Shown here piece by piece: positions 47,592 through 58,399 of a DNA stretch of 64,000 nt. Under the pieces are notes generated by a model. It made no database searches. It saw only the letters and a list, made by a program, of their open reading frames with translations, and was not told the origin of the DNA. Every line of letters begins with the position of its first letter. Position 1 is the stretch's first letter. The position numbers and the translations under genes were made by a program. Source of the stretch: Phallus indusiatus (lineage: Eukaryota > Basidiomycota > Agaricomycetes > Phallales > Phallaceae); contig JAQFWX010000001.1 in assembly GCA_027605045.1 (NCBI GenBank), forward strand, positions 1,116,001 through 1,180,000. Reading direction: 5' to 3'.

Positions 47592-50540
47592 ATGACTCTG
47601 TGCAATGCGCCAACGTGTCGTCGCGTATTTCTGCACGAAAAAGCACTTCAAAACCATTTGGCAGCAAGTTCGACCTGTCTGACCTGGATACTTGCTCATG
47701 GTGGCGGAACAATCTTACAGCTCGACCCAAATCCTGCCGATCAGTCTCTCAGTGACGAGTACGAAGAGTATAACTTACAGATGGACATTGACGAAGCCGA
47801 CCCTCCCTCTCCCATCCCTCCTACATCATCTCTACACACACCTTCGCCACCTACACCATCGCCACCGCCATACTCGCCACCGCCACCCACTGACAGCACA
47901 ATCCCACCCCACATTCCATCTTCCTCTACCAAACGCTATTTTACCTGGCCATACCCGAACGCAGCTCGTACTTTTTCCAATGGTGTTACACCCTACCTCC
48001 AAGCTATGGCGAACGAAATCGATCCTGAGAACATCACGTATCCCTTTGCTGGCATCGAGGAGTGGAGTTTAGCTTACTGGTTGGGCCGTTCGGGTTTGGC
48101 ACAAACCCAAATAGATGCGTTTTGCGACTAGACTGGGTGAGTAACGGACTTGCGGTAGTCAGATCTCAGACTCACATTTGTCATTGTCAGGTCTCGAAGC
48201 GCAACAAGTTTGCACCTTCGTTTAACTCGGCCAAAGATTTATTGAATCGTATTGAGTCACTACCAGGAGGACCACGCTGGAAATTTCGATGGGTCACCCT
48301 TCCTGAAGCCCCTAAAGACCCTCAGCTTCTTCTTTACCGCGATCCAGTGGAATGCTTGGAATGGCTAGAGGCCAATCCGGAGTTCACTGGCGAGAAGGAC
48401 TATGTGCCATATTTCGAATATCTTGATGAGGAACGGACGGAACGCTGCTATAACGAACTCACTTCTGCCGACGCATGGCATGAAATCCAAGCTAAATTCC
48501 CAGACGACGTCACAATCCTACCTTACATATTAGCGTCCGACAGCACCCATCTCACAAATTACTCAGGCGACAAAAAAATCAAGCCGTTACTCATTGCCAA
48601 TGGCCATGTTCGCACTCACGTTCGTACTGCTCCTAGCAGACGAGCCTTCATGTGCACCGCCCTTCTTCCTGAAGCAAAATTTGTACACCTCGACATCAAA
48701 TCCAGTGGTGAATACCAGCGGTTACCGGGGTATCTGCGCAGCCGGCTATTTCACGAATGTCTCAAGATCACGCTCGCATCCCTCAAACTCTACTCACATA
48801 TACCTAAACAAATGGTCGATAGCGAAGGTTACATACGCAAGGAGATACTTCGTCTGGTTATCTTCGCTGCGATCTACCTGAGCAGGGCCTAATTGCCTGC
48901 TTGACTACCAACCAATGCGTTCCCTGCGAATCAGGCAAGGCTGATCTCGGTGCCGCGCATGCGTGCATCCCACGCACAGGTGCCTCAATCCTTGCGCGTC
49001 TTCGATCAATACGGGCGTCATTGCCAGTTACGCCCTCAATGACAGCAAAGGAAGTGACGTGGATGTTTGCAGAGGCCTGTCGGAAGGTGGGATTGAATGG
49101 TGTTGAGTCGCCATTTTGGGAAGATATGGCTGGGTTGGATATTTGCAAGGTCATTGGGCCTGACGTCCTGCACGGGCTCCATAAGGCGTTCAAGGACCAT
49201 CATGCTACCTGGTTGGTGAACCTCATCGGAAAGAGCGACATGGATAGCATCTTCATGCAACAGCCAAAGCAGATTGGCTTCCGCCATTTCAGTGTCGGCC
49301 TTTCGCGGCTTTCTCAATTTACCGGGCGAGAACACAGGGATATGCAGCGCTATATCCTTGCTGCTGTAGCCGACCACCACAATTTACCCAGGGACGCAAT
49401 CAAAGCCACTCGGGCTGAACTAGATTTTATTTACATGGCTCAATATATCTCCCATACTGACCGCACCCTACAACAGTTGGAAGAGTACAACAAAGATTTT
49501 CATCGATACAAAGATATTTTCATTCGCACCAATGCACGTCGCGGGAAGAGCGGGACCATCCATCACTTCAACATTCCCAAACTTCATACTCGACATCACT
49601 ATGTCGAATTCATCCGTCGTGTCGGTTCCACCGCCAATTTCTCTACTGAAACCCCTGAACGATATCATCAAGACGTTGCAAAGCTTCCATATTCATTGGT
49701 CAGCGCACATGGATATGAGGAGCAAATGGCCCGTTACCTAGATCGTCAAGATAAGCTACTCTTCTATAACCGGTACCTATTGTGGCGCTTTCAGCGCAAG
49801 ATAACAACACACACCCTTAATCCAGAGGACGAACATGAAGAGACGGTTGGAGATATATCCCGGAACCTGCACGATGAAGTGGAGATTTCAGACATCGTTT
49901 ACGAGCCGATCCTCTCAACCAAGGCTCACATTTCCAAGCAAAACATCGCTACCGCCTTAGAATTGTTTTCTATCACTCCGGCTGCGTTCGGCGAGGCTGT
50001 CAAGAGGTATGAAGCTTGGCGCGAATGTGCCGCACATGGACGCAGAAGGTATTGGACCTACGTGGTCAATGATATCCCAGCGGCATACGACAGCATTGAC
50101 ATTTGGACTCTCTTCCGCATTCAACTTCCCTTACTTGACCAGCTTCATGACCGTCTTGAGAGACGTACAATACGGGCTCAACCTGCGAAAAACGTTTATG
50201 ACGTCGTTTTCATTGACACTAAACCACACTCTACAGACATTCAAGTCGGTATTCAAGGTATGTCTTTGTTAAATTTTTCTATTTACTTGAAACTGATTAG
50301 CATACAGGTTATGAAGTAGCTCAAATTCGAATGATTTTTAAGCCCGTGGGTGACAGAAATGGCGATCACCGGCCCCACCTTGCATTCGTCGAATGGTTCA
50401 CCCGACTCCCACTGGACCCAGAAACAAAGATGTACCCGGTGAAGAAGGCTCGAAACTCCAACGGGACACGACAATGCGACATTATTGAGCTTGAGCAAGT
50501 TGTTCAGCCATGCCCTCTTGCGCCCCGATGTAGATACTGA
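47592..50540 (+). pseudogene. Plavaka-type (CACTA-related) transposase with two frameshifts
   Basis: The start is MTLCNAPTCRRVF, with a Cys/His zinc-binding-like cluster at about residues 4-29, then a Pro/Ser-rich linker and EEWSLAYWLGRSGL. After an intron (48137-48190) come SFNSAKDLLNRIESL, VPYFEYLDEERTERC, a basic RRAFMCTALLPEAKF stretch, and later GFRHFSVGLSRLSQFTGREH, DFIYMAQY and a NIPKLHTRHHYVEFI core. A second intron (50258-50307) precedes HLAFVEWFTRLPLDP and the stop. These are the landmarks of Plavaka transposases, which cut and paste DNA. One base is missing in a T run near 48120, just before intron 1, and one near 48868 (VIFAA / DLPEQG). With those two breaks the copy cannot make a full protein of about 940 residues, unless they are assembly errors. 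Confidence 0.8.
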
Positions 50541-51093
50541 GTCGCCGCTACACGGTGCGCAGACTCAATATACGAAAATAAAACTGAAGTGTGAAAAGAT
50601 GATTTTAATTCGAGCAGAATGTGAGGATTAAATACAAAAATGTGTGAGGACCGTAATGTAAATTAGGGACAATAAAATGAGGACTAATAAAATGAGGACT
50701 AATAAACAAGGAAATGAGGACAGAGAGAAATGGGGACAAGAACGATGAGGACGATAGGACTATAACGGGCGCTAAACTACTCCGTGTAGGGAGCTACGCT
50801 CCCTTACACCGATACCACCACTCTCCAGCTATGCATAGACTCGCAGGCGTAACCAGCAAGAACTGCTTGGAAACGGTAGAGGAGTTCTGGATAAATTGTT
50901 TTCACAGCAAGGGAATTTATCAAACAGTTTTTTAAGATTTTTCATAGACCATTAGTTCAAAATATAACTTTTTTTCGAACACACGTTGTGAATTTGCTTC
51001 CGCTGAGCGCTTCCTTCGACGGCGTGTAAGTTTCTTGTCGTGACGCGTGACCCATCCATCATCCACCGCTGCGCTCCTTTTTTTCCCTTCACT
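50541..51093. other. Spacer between transposase and DUF6532-type gene
   Basis: The first half has short repeats of aggactaataaaatg (50680-50705). The middle carries the hairpin at 50784-50809, a candidate for part of the transposon's right end. The last 100 bases include a pyrimidine-rich stretch just before the next start codon. Confidence 0.45.
50784..50809. repeat. Hairpin palindrome downstream of the transposase
   Basis: gtgtagggagc and gctcccttacac pair around a 3-base loop. The preceding ctactccgtg recurs near 53582 as ctactccgtgg, so related terminal sequences may bracket the DUF6532-type gene. The true transposon ends could not be fixed. Confidence 0.5.
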
Positions 51094-53332
51094 ATGTCTG
51101 CGTCTCAGACCACAACTCGAACAACTCGAGTAACTCGATCTGCCACAGCAACATCAACTTCGGCGGCGCCAGCACGTAAAAGTTCACACAGCACCAGCGC
51201 GAAAAAAGGCAGGGGAAGACCGCGAACTGCCGCTGCCACCGCCACAGCAGAACAAGTTGTAATAACTCGGGCAAATGCAGGCAATGGGCAGAACACAGGA
51301 TCTGGCCAAAAAAGCGGACAAAATGGGGGAAGTGAGCGAGGTGTAGTCAAAGGGCGCGGTGATGCCACTGCAGCCCCTACTGGCGTAAGCGTATGATCGC
51401 ATGCTGACCTGCGTGATGTGATGTTCACTAACGCATTATCAGGACTCCGTGGAGCATGATGCCGACGAGGACGGGGAAGCTGATGGAGATTCCCCATCCG
51501 CTCAAATTGATGCCGGCGAGTCACTTGTAATCCCACCTGAACTCCAGTGAACACCAGCACCAGAGGTTGGAATCGACAATGCTGCTCAACAGGTTGCCCT
51601 AATCGAGTTTTACAAGGCCCAGCTTGCAGAAAAAGACAAGCAACTACAGCAACTAAAGGTAAGAAATTGTATGATTATTCGTATTATGTAGTATCTCATA
51701 TTTGCAGCGCACTGCCGAACAACCTGAAGCGCAAGATGTTCTAGCCATCCACCAGGCCAAACGTAGTCGTACAAGCAGGAAGCTACCAACAGCTGAGGAG
51801 TTGAGGGCAAAAATTTCTGCGTAAGCTTGATCATGGCTAATTTTTGCTTCTGATGTTTTTTTCTCAGTCAAACAGGAGGCGGATATGATTCTTCCTCCTC
51901 AAGTCAACCCACCACTTCACGTTCAACTACCCCCAGTATTCTGAGTACCCGAACTTCACGTTCATCTACCCCCAACATTATGAACACCCGAACCCGCATC
52001 CTCACCAACCACTTAACCATGACCTCAGACTCAAGTCGGGAGGGATCTATGTCAGCCATTACCCGAAGCCGCCGAGCCCCTATTTCCATACCATCGATCT
52101 CTACCAGAACTGAAACCCCGCCGCCAATTCCTGGACTATCCCCTATCCCTCCCACCTTGGATCAGGATATCCCCACAGCCCCCCAAGCCCATCCGGGCCT
52201 TGTGATCATCGACAAACCCTGCGCATTATCGTCATATACTCCTGAATATCAGAAGATACTCACTCAAGCCAAGCATTATCTGCATCTTTTCCTCGTCACT
52301 GAGAATCCTTTTCCAACCGCCATAATCAGCAACAAATTTGTGAATTCCGCGCTCCACTATGCCAACCTTGACTTTCCTGATATACAGGACGTTGAAATGA
52401 CTATTTGGATCTCTCGGATTGTGAGTAACATACACATTGCAAGAAGATTCTAATAGATAATACAGATCCGCGCCCATATCGCACGCACCCGCAATAAGTG
52501 GAAAAGCTTGGCGCAGGCTATTGTAAGTGGTCCTGCATATGATTTAGGCAATGACCCCGATGCTATCAAGGCACGTGCTTCTTGGCTATTGGAGGACACG
52601 CGGTGGGTATATGGTAGCATCGAGGGTGGCGAAGAAGGAACGAGAGTAAGTTATTGCTGACCTGTCTTGATCAATACTAACTCAGTTGGTAGGAACGGCG
52701 GCGACGGCCTTTCGGACATCCCGCTATAGCCACCATCATTGTTGGGGCGGCTTATGAAGCCAAGGATGGTGTGGCACGTTTGCGCCCGGACAAGCTCAAT
52801 CCCATTCCACTTTGCATGATTGCATTTACCGCAGTAACGGTAAGGCTCAATCGATTTAATAAAATCTGCTAATTATTCGCTCCAGATCATGAATGCCCTC
52901 CACGAGTATGCACTGAATGATGGCCACAAAACTAGCGTCGACTTCGGGGCAACCAAATATGCAGAACACTACGCAACTCTTTTGGATAATATCAAAGACG
53001 TCGCGAAACTGAAGCCTCAACAATGCCTTGAGCTTCGGCGAGAAATTCACGACCGAGGGGCGAACAAACTCGAGCGACCATTCAGCAATTGTTTGCAGAC
53101 TCAAAAATCCAAGTTCGTCATCGAAGACTCGGATGATGAAGATGGTGAGGCGCCGGATGGATTTGATAATGATGCCGGGTCTATAGGTATCAATGAGCGT
53201 TCTGAGGAACATTTGCCAGAGGAAGAGAGTGGAAGTGAACAGGAAGACATTAGCTTCCCAGATGATCAGGATGATGACTTTGAAAGCCAGGATGAAGGAG
53301 GTCTAATCGGTGATAATATAGTTCAAATTTGA
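51094..53332 (+). pseudogene. DUF6532-type protein with one in-frame stop
   Basis: Seven exons can be joined with consistent phases. Introns are 51385-51442 and others near 51660, 51823, 52422, 52647 and 52841. The N-terminus (MSASQTTTRTTRVTRS) is a basic Ser/Thr-rich tail with an AT-hook-like KKGRGRPR. A short coiled coil (FYKAQLAEKDKQLQQLK) and a Ser/Pro-rich linker follow. The globular part runs from YQKILTQAKHYLHLFLVTENPFP through WISRI, WKSLAQAIV, GHPAIATIIVGAAYEA and CLELRREIHDR, which I read as DUF6532. The C-terminal tail is Asp/Glu-rich. A TGA at 51548-51550 interrupts exon 2 between ELQ and TPAPE; every other join is intact. DUF6532 function is unknown; the family is common in mushroom genomes near transposons. 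Confidence 0.65.
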
Positions 53333-53408
53333 TTGTATTGCTTGTATGTACTATGCAATGCAAAATAGCGTTGGAGCAATGGCTCGTCCTAAACAAACAA
53401 TTAATCCT

Positions 53409-53552
53409 GAACGAACGGGTAATTCTGAACCAGCAAATCCTCCTGAAGAAGCAAAGCATTTTGAACCAGTGAACCATCTTGAACCAGCGAATCCTCCCGA
53501 ATCAGCGAATCCTCCTGAATCAGCGAATCCTCCTGAATCAGCGAATCCTCCT
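53409..53552. repeat. 18-bp minisatellite, eight units
   Basis: Eight head-to-tail 18-bp units in exact register. The last four are nearly identical (gaatcagcgaatcctcct), and the first four are diverged. The plus strand is open through the array in a 94-residue frame (53346-53630), where it encodes ESANPP or EPANPP hexapeptides. The minus strand is also open (LIQEDS). The array begins about 75 bp after the stop codon of the DUF6532-type gene. It may be a subterminal region of a transposon or a decayed low-complexity tail. Confidence 0.85.
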
Positions 53553-53689
53553 GGAGCACTGATGACTTATATACATCCGCTACTCCGTGGAGCCCTGAGG
53601 AGTGCCAAGGACACGACAAGATCGGGCTAGGTGCTCCATGCCTCTCCCCAGGTCCAGACACTTCAGGAGGCGCTGGAGCACGCTTCCCA

Positions 53690-54140
53690 GATCACTGATG
53701 ATGCATAATGGACTGAAAGGAGGATATTTTGTGGTAAACCTGAAGAACACGTGAAGTGCGCGAGTGATGTGCTGGAGTATAAAACCAAGTTTTGAGTTTG
53801 TGAGGTGATAGAGCGGGTGGATGAGAGAACAGGACCACCGGCCCGACAGAGGGCATTGTCCAAAAGGTGATGGTAGGTGTTCGTGGTCAAGTGGGAGATA
53901 GGTGTTCCCTGTTTTGCAATCCTCATTCCCATTTCCGTCTATTTGGCTGAATGAGTCATCGTCTATTGGCAGTAATGGTGAACTTGCTGTTGGGAGTAAG
54001 GATATGGTAAGAAAGTCTCGCGTCTGGCCCGTTGGAAACCCAGATCTTTATTGTATCATCCTAGTCAACGCTCGGAATAGGGTTTGCTGGACAGTGGTGA
54101 TGAGCATGTTCTGCTTCTGTGAGGAAGCTCACACATAAGC
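53690..54140. repeat. Intergenic repeat R3 (resuming the duplicated block)
   Basis: From about 53710 the sequence again follows 33180 onward (gaacacgtgaagtgcgcgag-like, then gagttt and gtggatga-like). This marks the right edge of the transposon-rich insert that begins at 45426. The left part of R3 present at 33070-33180 is missing here. Confidence 0.5.
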
Positions 54141-54389
54141 CACCCATTATACGATGTCAAAAAAAATACCGAAACATCCACGCTCCGTGTCACCTCGCTA
54201 AACCTCGCACGGAACGAAAATTCACGGGCGCTTGAGTGACGTCACGCAACATTTCTGGTTTTCTGTCGAGACCACAGCGCTGGCAACAACTAACGGCAGT
54301 AATCCAAATTACTCACCTCTTCAATTTAATTTACGCTCAAATCCCAGTTTGTCTCTGTACTCCTGCGCGTGCCGTCTAGTCACGTGAAC

Positions 54390-54560
54390 GAAACCCAAAT
54401 CAAACGGGTGCAGAGGAGACAGCGCCATCTACCGCAAAGCTTTCACGCTAAGTTTTCATGGCGCTGTCAATTTGTTGGCTGTCATATTGGCAACATTATT
54501 GCACGTGCTTCATGCGAAGACGAGACTGAGACTGAGTTTGATGGGAGCGCAACAGGAGTG
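54390..54560. repeat. Intergenic repeat R2, copy 4
   Basis: Carries taccgcaaagctttcacgct and gtcatattggcaacattatt, then gacgagactgagactgag, matching 34500-34610 and 22270-22330. It precedes R4 as in the F block. Confidence 0.45.
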
Positions 54561-54889
54561 GTCAGGGAGCGAAAGGGAACCAGTGTTGTGTGTTCAGAGG
54601 GAAATCATAATGAGGGACTAAAAGTTGTTATTATTGTAGTCGAAAAGGTTTGTTTTTTATATACAGTTTGTAAATATATGTTCCAGGGAAATGGAACTAA
54701 AGATGATTGGAAAGATAAAATATAAGAACTGTGAATTTAAATAAAAGTGAAATGAAGGGGAGACAAAAGGTGAAAAAATAGAAAGTATAGCCTTTTAGTA
54801 TCTCAGAATCACCTAGCCGTAAGGAACGGCGCATATAGCCTTCGCTTACTAATCTCCATGTAGCCTGTTCGCACAACCATCAAGTTACA

Positions 54890-56165
54890 TTCTATAATAG
54901 GAGCCGTTGTACATTCCAAATAAAAACAACACCTTACGCTTCTACTGGCAGTGTGCTCCCTCCAGAGGATGACAGAGATCGTGAATGGCTGTTCGCCTCG
55001 CCCAGTATGTTGTCATACAGAGCCAGAACACCATGTAATTTTCCTAATTCATAGGTGACAGGAGTCAAATATGGTCCAAACGATGTCTACATTCTCACTC
55101 TGCACTTCGACACCTTCGTCGATGACATATTCTTGTCTACATGCCACTCCTTTATTTCCGGCGTCAGAATACTACGGTGGTACGATCTTCCAAAGCTGCC
55201 ATGGCGTCGAACCACAAGCACAACCCAGCACTTGGCTAGCACTCGACCATGGGGAATCGAAGCGTACGTAATAAGTAAAATGCCTGGAGCGGTTCTCATT
55301 ATTCCCTCTCAACCTCCGTTGACGGTCAATGACGAGAGACAGTGCCAAAATGGCGGACGTCATCGTCTCACTGTGCTGGGCTCCTACGTCATCGTAAAGG
55401 TACAACTACAAGCAGCCTCTCGACCTGCGTAATCCAATCGTGGCTCGCGCTTCGGCCATGTCGGCGGTGCACCGTGCAACCTGGCTCGGAAGCGACATTT
55501 GAGCTTGGCCTTTAAGCAACAGTGCAATGGCTAGTGTGGCTCAGGCTATCAAATCAGTCATGCAACGGCTGTATCGGCCTTGCACAGAAACCATAGACAC
55601 AGCGACTATAGAGGTGCTGTGAGGCTTACGGTGAAAGTAAAAAAAACGCATTGAAATGGTTACGTGCGGACACCTGACATCGCCCTTGGATGGTTACTAT
55701 GAACAAAACTCGATGCAGCATTCATACTTAAAGGCCAAACGTAGGAGACTACTTTCGAGGTTGGTTTCAGCTCGATACAAGTACAAAAGACTTTATACAC
55801 TTATACTTCTGTGACTCGTTCTTATGTTTCTAGTCAAATTTCTGGACGAACATAACTAATGCTGATTAGCTCATCTTTTTTTATGGACCTAGGAGAGATG
55901 ATCTACCTTCGAGTCATGTGCATGAGATGTTTTACGGTTCTTGTCGTGTGATTCAGACGCAGTCGACATTCCTCACAAACTAACCGCTTCTTCGGGGATG
56001 GTCACACGTGTGGGTGTCAATGTGCAATGGAGGGAGCCCTGACGAGGAATACCGGATTGCGGCAGGATGCGTGTTGGCTGTCGTCAATGGTCCAAGACCG
56101 TTTTCAACGCCCACGAAAAATTTTAGTTGCGGATAAGCCAACGCAGTTGAGCTGGGAAAGTCCAC
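54890..56165. repeat. Intergenic repeat R4, copy 3
   Basis: Best aligned with copy 1 at 8260-9370 (catgccactcctttatttc, gaggaataccggattgcggc) and extends further left, like copy 2. The minus-strand frame at 55980-56189 shares TTANTHPAAIRYSSSGLPPL with copy 1, but the frame is short and lost in copy 2. Confidence 0.55.
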
Positions 56166-56614
56166 TGCTGGAAATGTCAGTGACGTCACACGTACGCCTG
56201 GTATCTCCTACCTGTAGTGATATTACTTCCGTGAATTCTCTCAGTTTCCCTGACTCGACATTTTCACCTTCAAATTAGCGGTTTTCTAATTCAGTGAATT
56301 TTGTAGCGTGTTTGTAACAGAGTGATCACAAAATCTGAATTATGAAGTTGCCGAAGTAAATGGAACCAAATCGACTATGTCTGAGCGTAAAGGATTAGCA
56401 CTTATAAATATAATACAAAAAACACTGGCTATATTTGAAGCATGTCAAAAAGATTGTCAACATCGAGACATTGAATAAATAGGGAAGATACATAAATTAC
56501 ATCTGAATCATAAATAAGACCAAAAAAAGCAGTTCACAATCATAACAATCTAAAATTAAAACGTCATTAACTAATCTTCATCTAGTTAAAATGACAAACT
56601 GTAATATTTAAATT

Positions 56615-58361
56615 TTAGGCTTCGGTAGGTTCAACAACTTCGATGGCCGAAGCTAACTCATTAGGGTCACTGTCTCCACCGGTACCATTGGGTAAGTTCT
56701 CCGTGTCCTCCATATTTCCTTCCTCAGGGGTGCCCATTTCGACAAGGAAGGATTGGTGCACATGTTGAAGAACATTTGATAATCGAAGTGATGGTAAAGA
56801 CATTTGGCTAGCTTCAATTTTGGCCGAATTGAGGCGACGAAGGTCAAGAGTGAAATCGGCCACTAGAGTTACTGACAGGCTTGGGAGAGGTTAATGATAG
56901 AAGGATATAGATTGAGATGGCATGAATCTCACACGTTTTGTACACGACTGAGACTTCCTGGTATTACAAACTGAGAGAATTTAAATTTGGATATCATGTT
57001 AAGAAACATGGTGTGTGAGAATCAAACAAAGCCCTTACTACACTTTCGAGCTATAATCTCAATTAAGCTTGTCTCTGACATTATATATATATGATTAAAA
57101 ACTTACCAGTATAGTGGGAGATGAAGCGACAGTAATGGCAACAACAAAACTAAAAAAGTCATAGTAATAAGATGGGAGATGATCAACTTCAACTGATTAG
57201 ACCTTACAGACATCGCAGTATACCTGCATGTTGCTCAGTAATCTTTGTTATCAATCTCATCGAACTTACTTTGTGTAATAAGCATGGAAACGAGACTATT
57301 ACTGCATTGAATCCTGTTGTTGCATTTGAATCTCCATATACCCCAGACCTTCCATATGAAAATGCCAAATATAAGTAAATCTGAGCAAATAGTGATGCTA
57401 TTGGAAGTAAAGTAGACTAAACCGGTTTGGTTAGAAACACATCTAACACATCACTGAGCATAAGTCATACTTGCGTTTCGCTTCCTGGAGGAACTTCGTC
57501 GCCAAGATTATTTTAGTGCGTCCACATAAGGACCTTGATTTTGTAAAGTTTGAACTACGGACCTTGTAAGACACCGAGGAAATACTCCTATTCCTATCAT
57601 CAAAGGGAAAGCGACTGAAGTAACTCCAGAATCATTATCATCAGATTCTTACCATAAAACTGCACACTCAAGGAAAGAAAAAAGCCAAAAGCCAGAGCTG
57701 AACCGAGAATTTTATTTCCTTTGCATATTGAATATGCTCGAACAGCCAACAACCCTGAGGTGCCTATTACGCCAAATTCCAAAACAGGTGAACGATGGAA
57801 CGCAGACCTTGAGTACCAATATATGTGAGAATAGAAATACCATCCAGTACACCAGCGAGTATGTTACAAGTCCTTCAAGGTTGTGGTTTAAGTGAATCCA
57901 AGATATGCACAAGAATGTTTACCTTCCAAGCTCCAGGAAGCGAGATATAACAACAATGAGACATTAGAAGTACCACGGAGTGAATATGTGTAGCAACATA
58001 CTGAAACAGATTCTAGTAAGGGTGTAATTCCCTGTGCCAGCAAATTTCCATATCTTGTAAAAATGTATAATAATGTAGGCAAACTGAATGGTTTAAACCA
58101 TATATGCTCTTTTTCCCGAGAGAATGCTATCATAGTCGTATAGAAACTAAGTGCTAGAGGATTTCTGTCTTAGGAAGACTTGTAGTACAAAGTTGTATTG
58201 CTCACCTATTACACTGTAAACAACAGAAAAGTAAACACGGCTAATCCATAATCATGTCAATGTAATGACAAGCATAAAACAAAATTGACATATAACCTTT
58301 GATAAACCTCTTGAATAATCTGTGCAGTTAAAGCATTCACGGCCGTATTTGTGCTGTTCAT
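56615..58361 (-). CDS. DUF6533-family membrane protein, copy J (best preserved)
   Basis: Twelve exons can be joined without conflict. Exon 1 is MNSTNTAVNALTAQIIQEVYQ. Microexons are 58206-58213, 57923-57930, 57208-57223 and 57042-57050. Exon 3 reads ALSFYTTMIAFSREKEHIWFKPF then TLLYIFTRYGNLL, the DUF6533 region at about residues 22-65. Then come LGRTCNILAGVLDGISILTYIG, GLLAVRAYSICKGNKILGSAL, GVFPRCLTR, CVSNQTGLVYFTSNSITI..KVWGIWRFK and FVVAITVASSPTIL. The last exon, 56615-56879, is TLVADFTLDLRRLNSAKIEAS to VEPTEA. The predicted protein has about 300 residues with several hydrophobic helices, so it should be an integral membrane protein. The 5' splice site of intron 1 is GTTATA. The family has no known function. 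Confidence 0.82.
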
Positions 58362-58399
58362 AATAAGCAGAGGATAAGTGATATAGAAATTGTGACACG

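Noticed and set aside
48100..48200. Explaining the first transposase frameshift by a different intron border
   Set aside because: The GTGAGT...TGTCAG intron at 48137-48190 gives the correct phase for the downstream exon only if one more T is present before it. No alternative GT or AG restores the frame.
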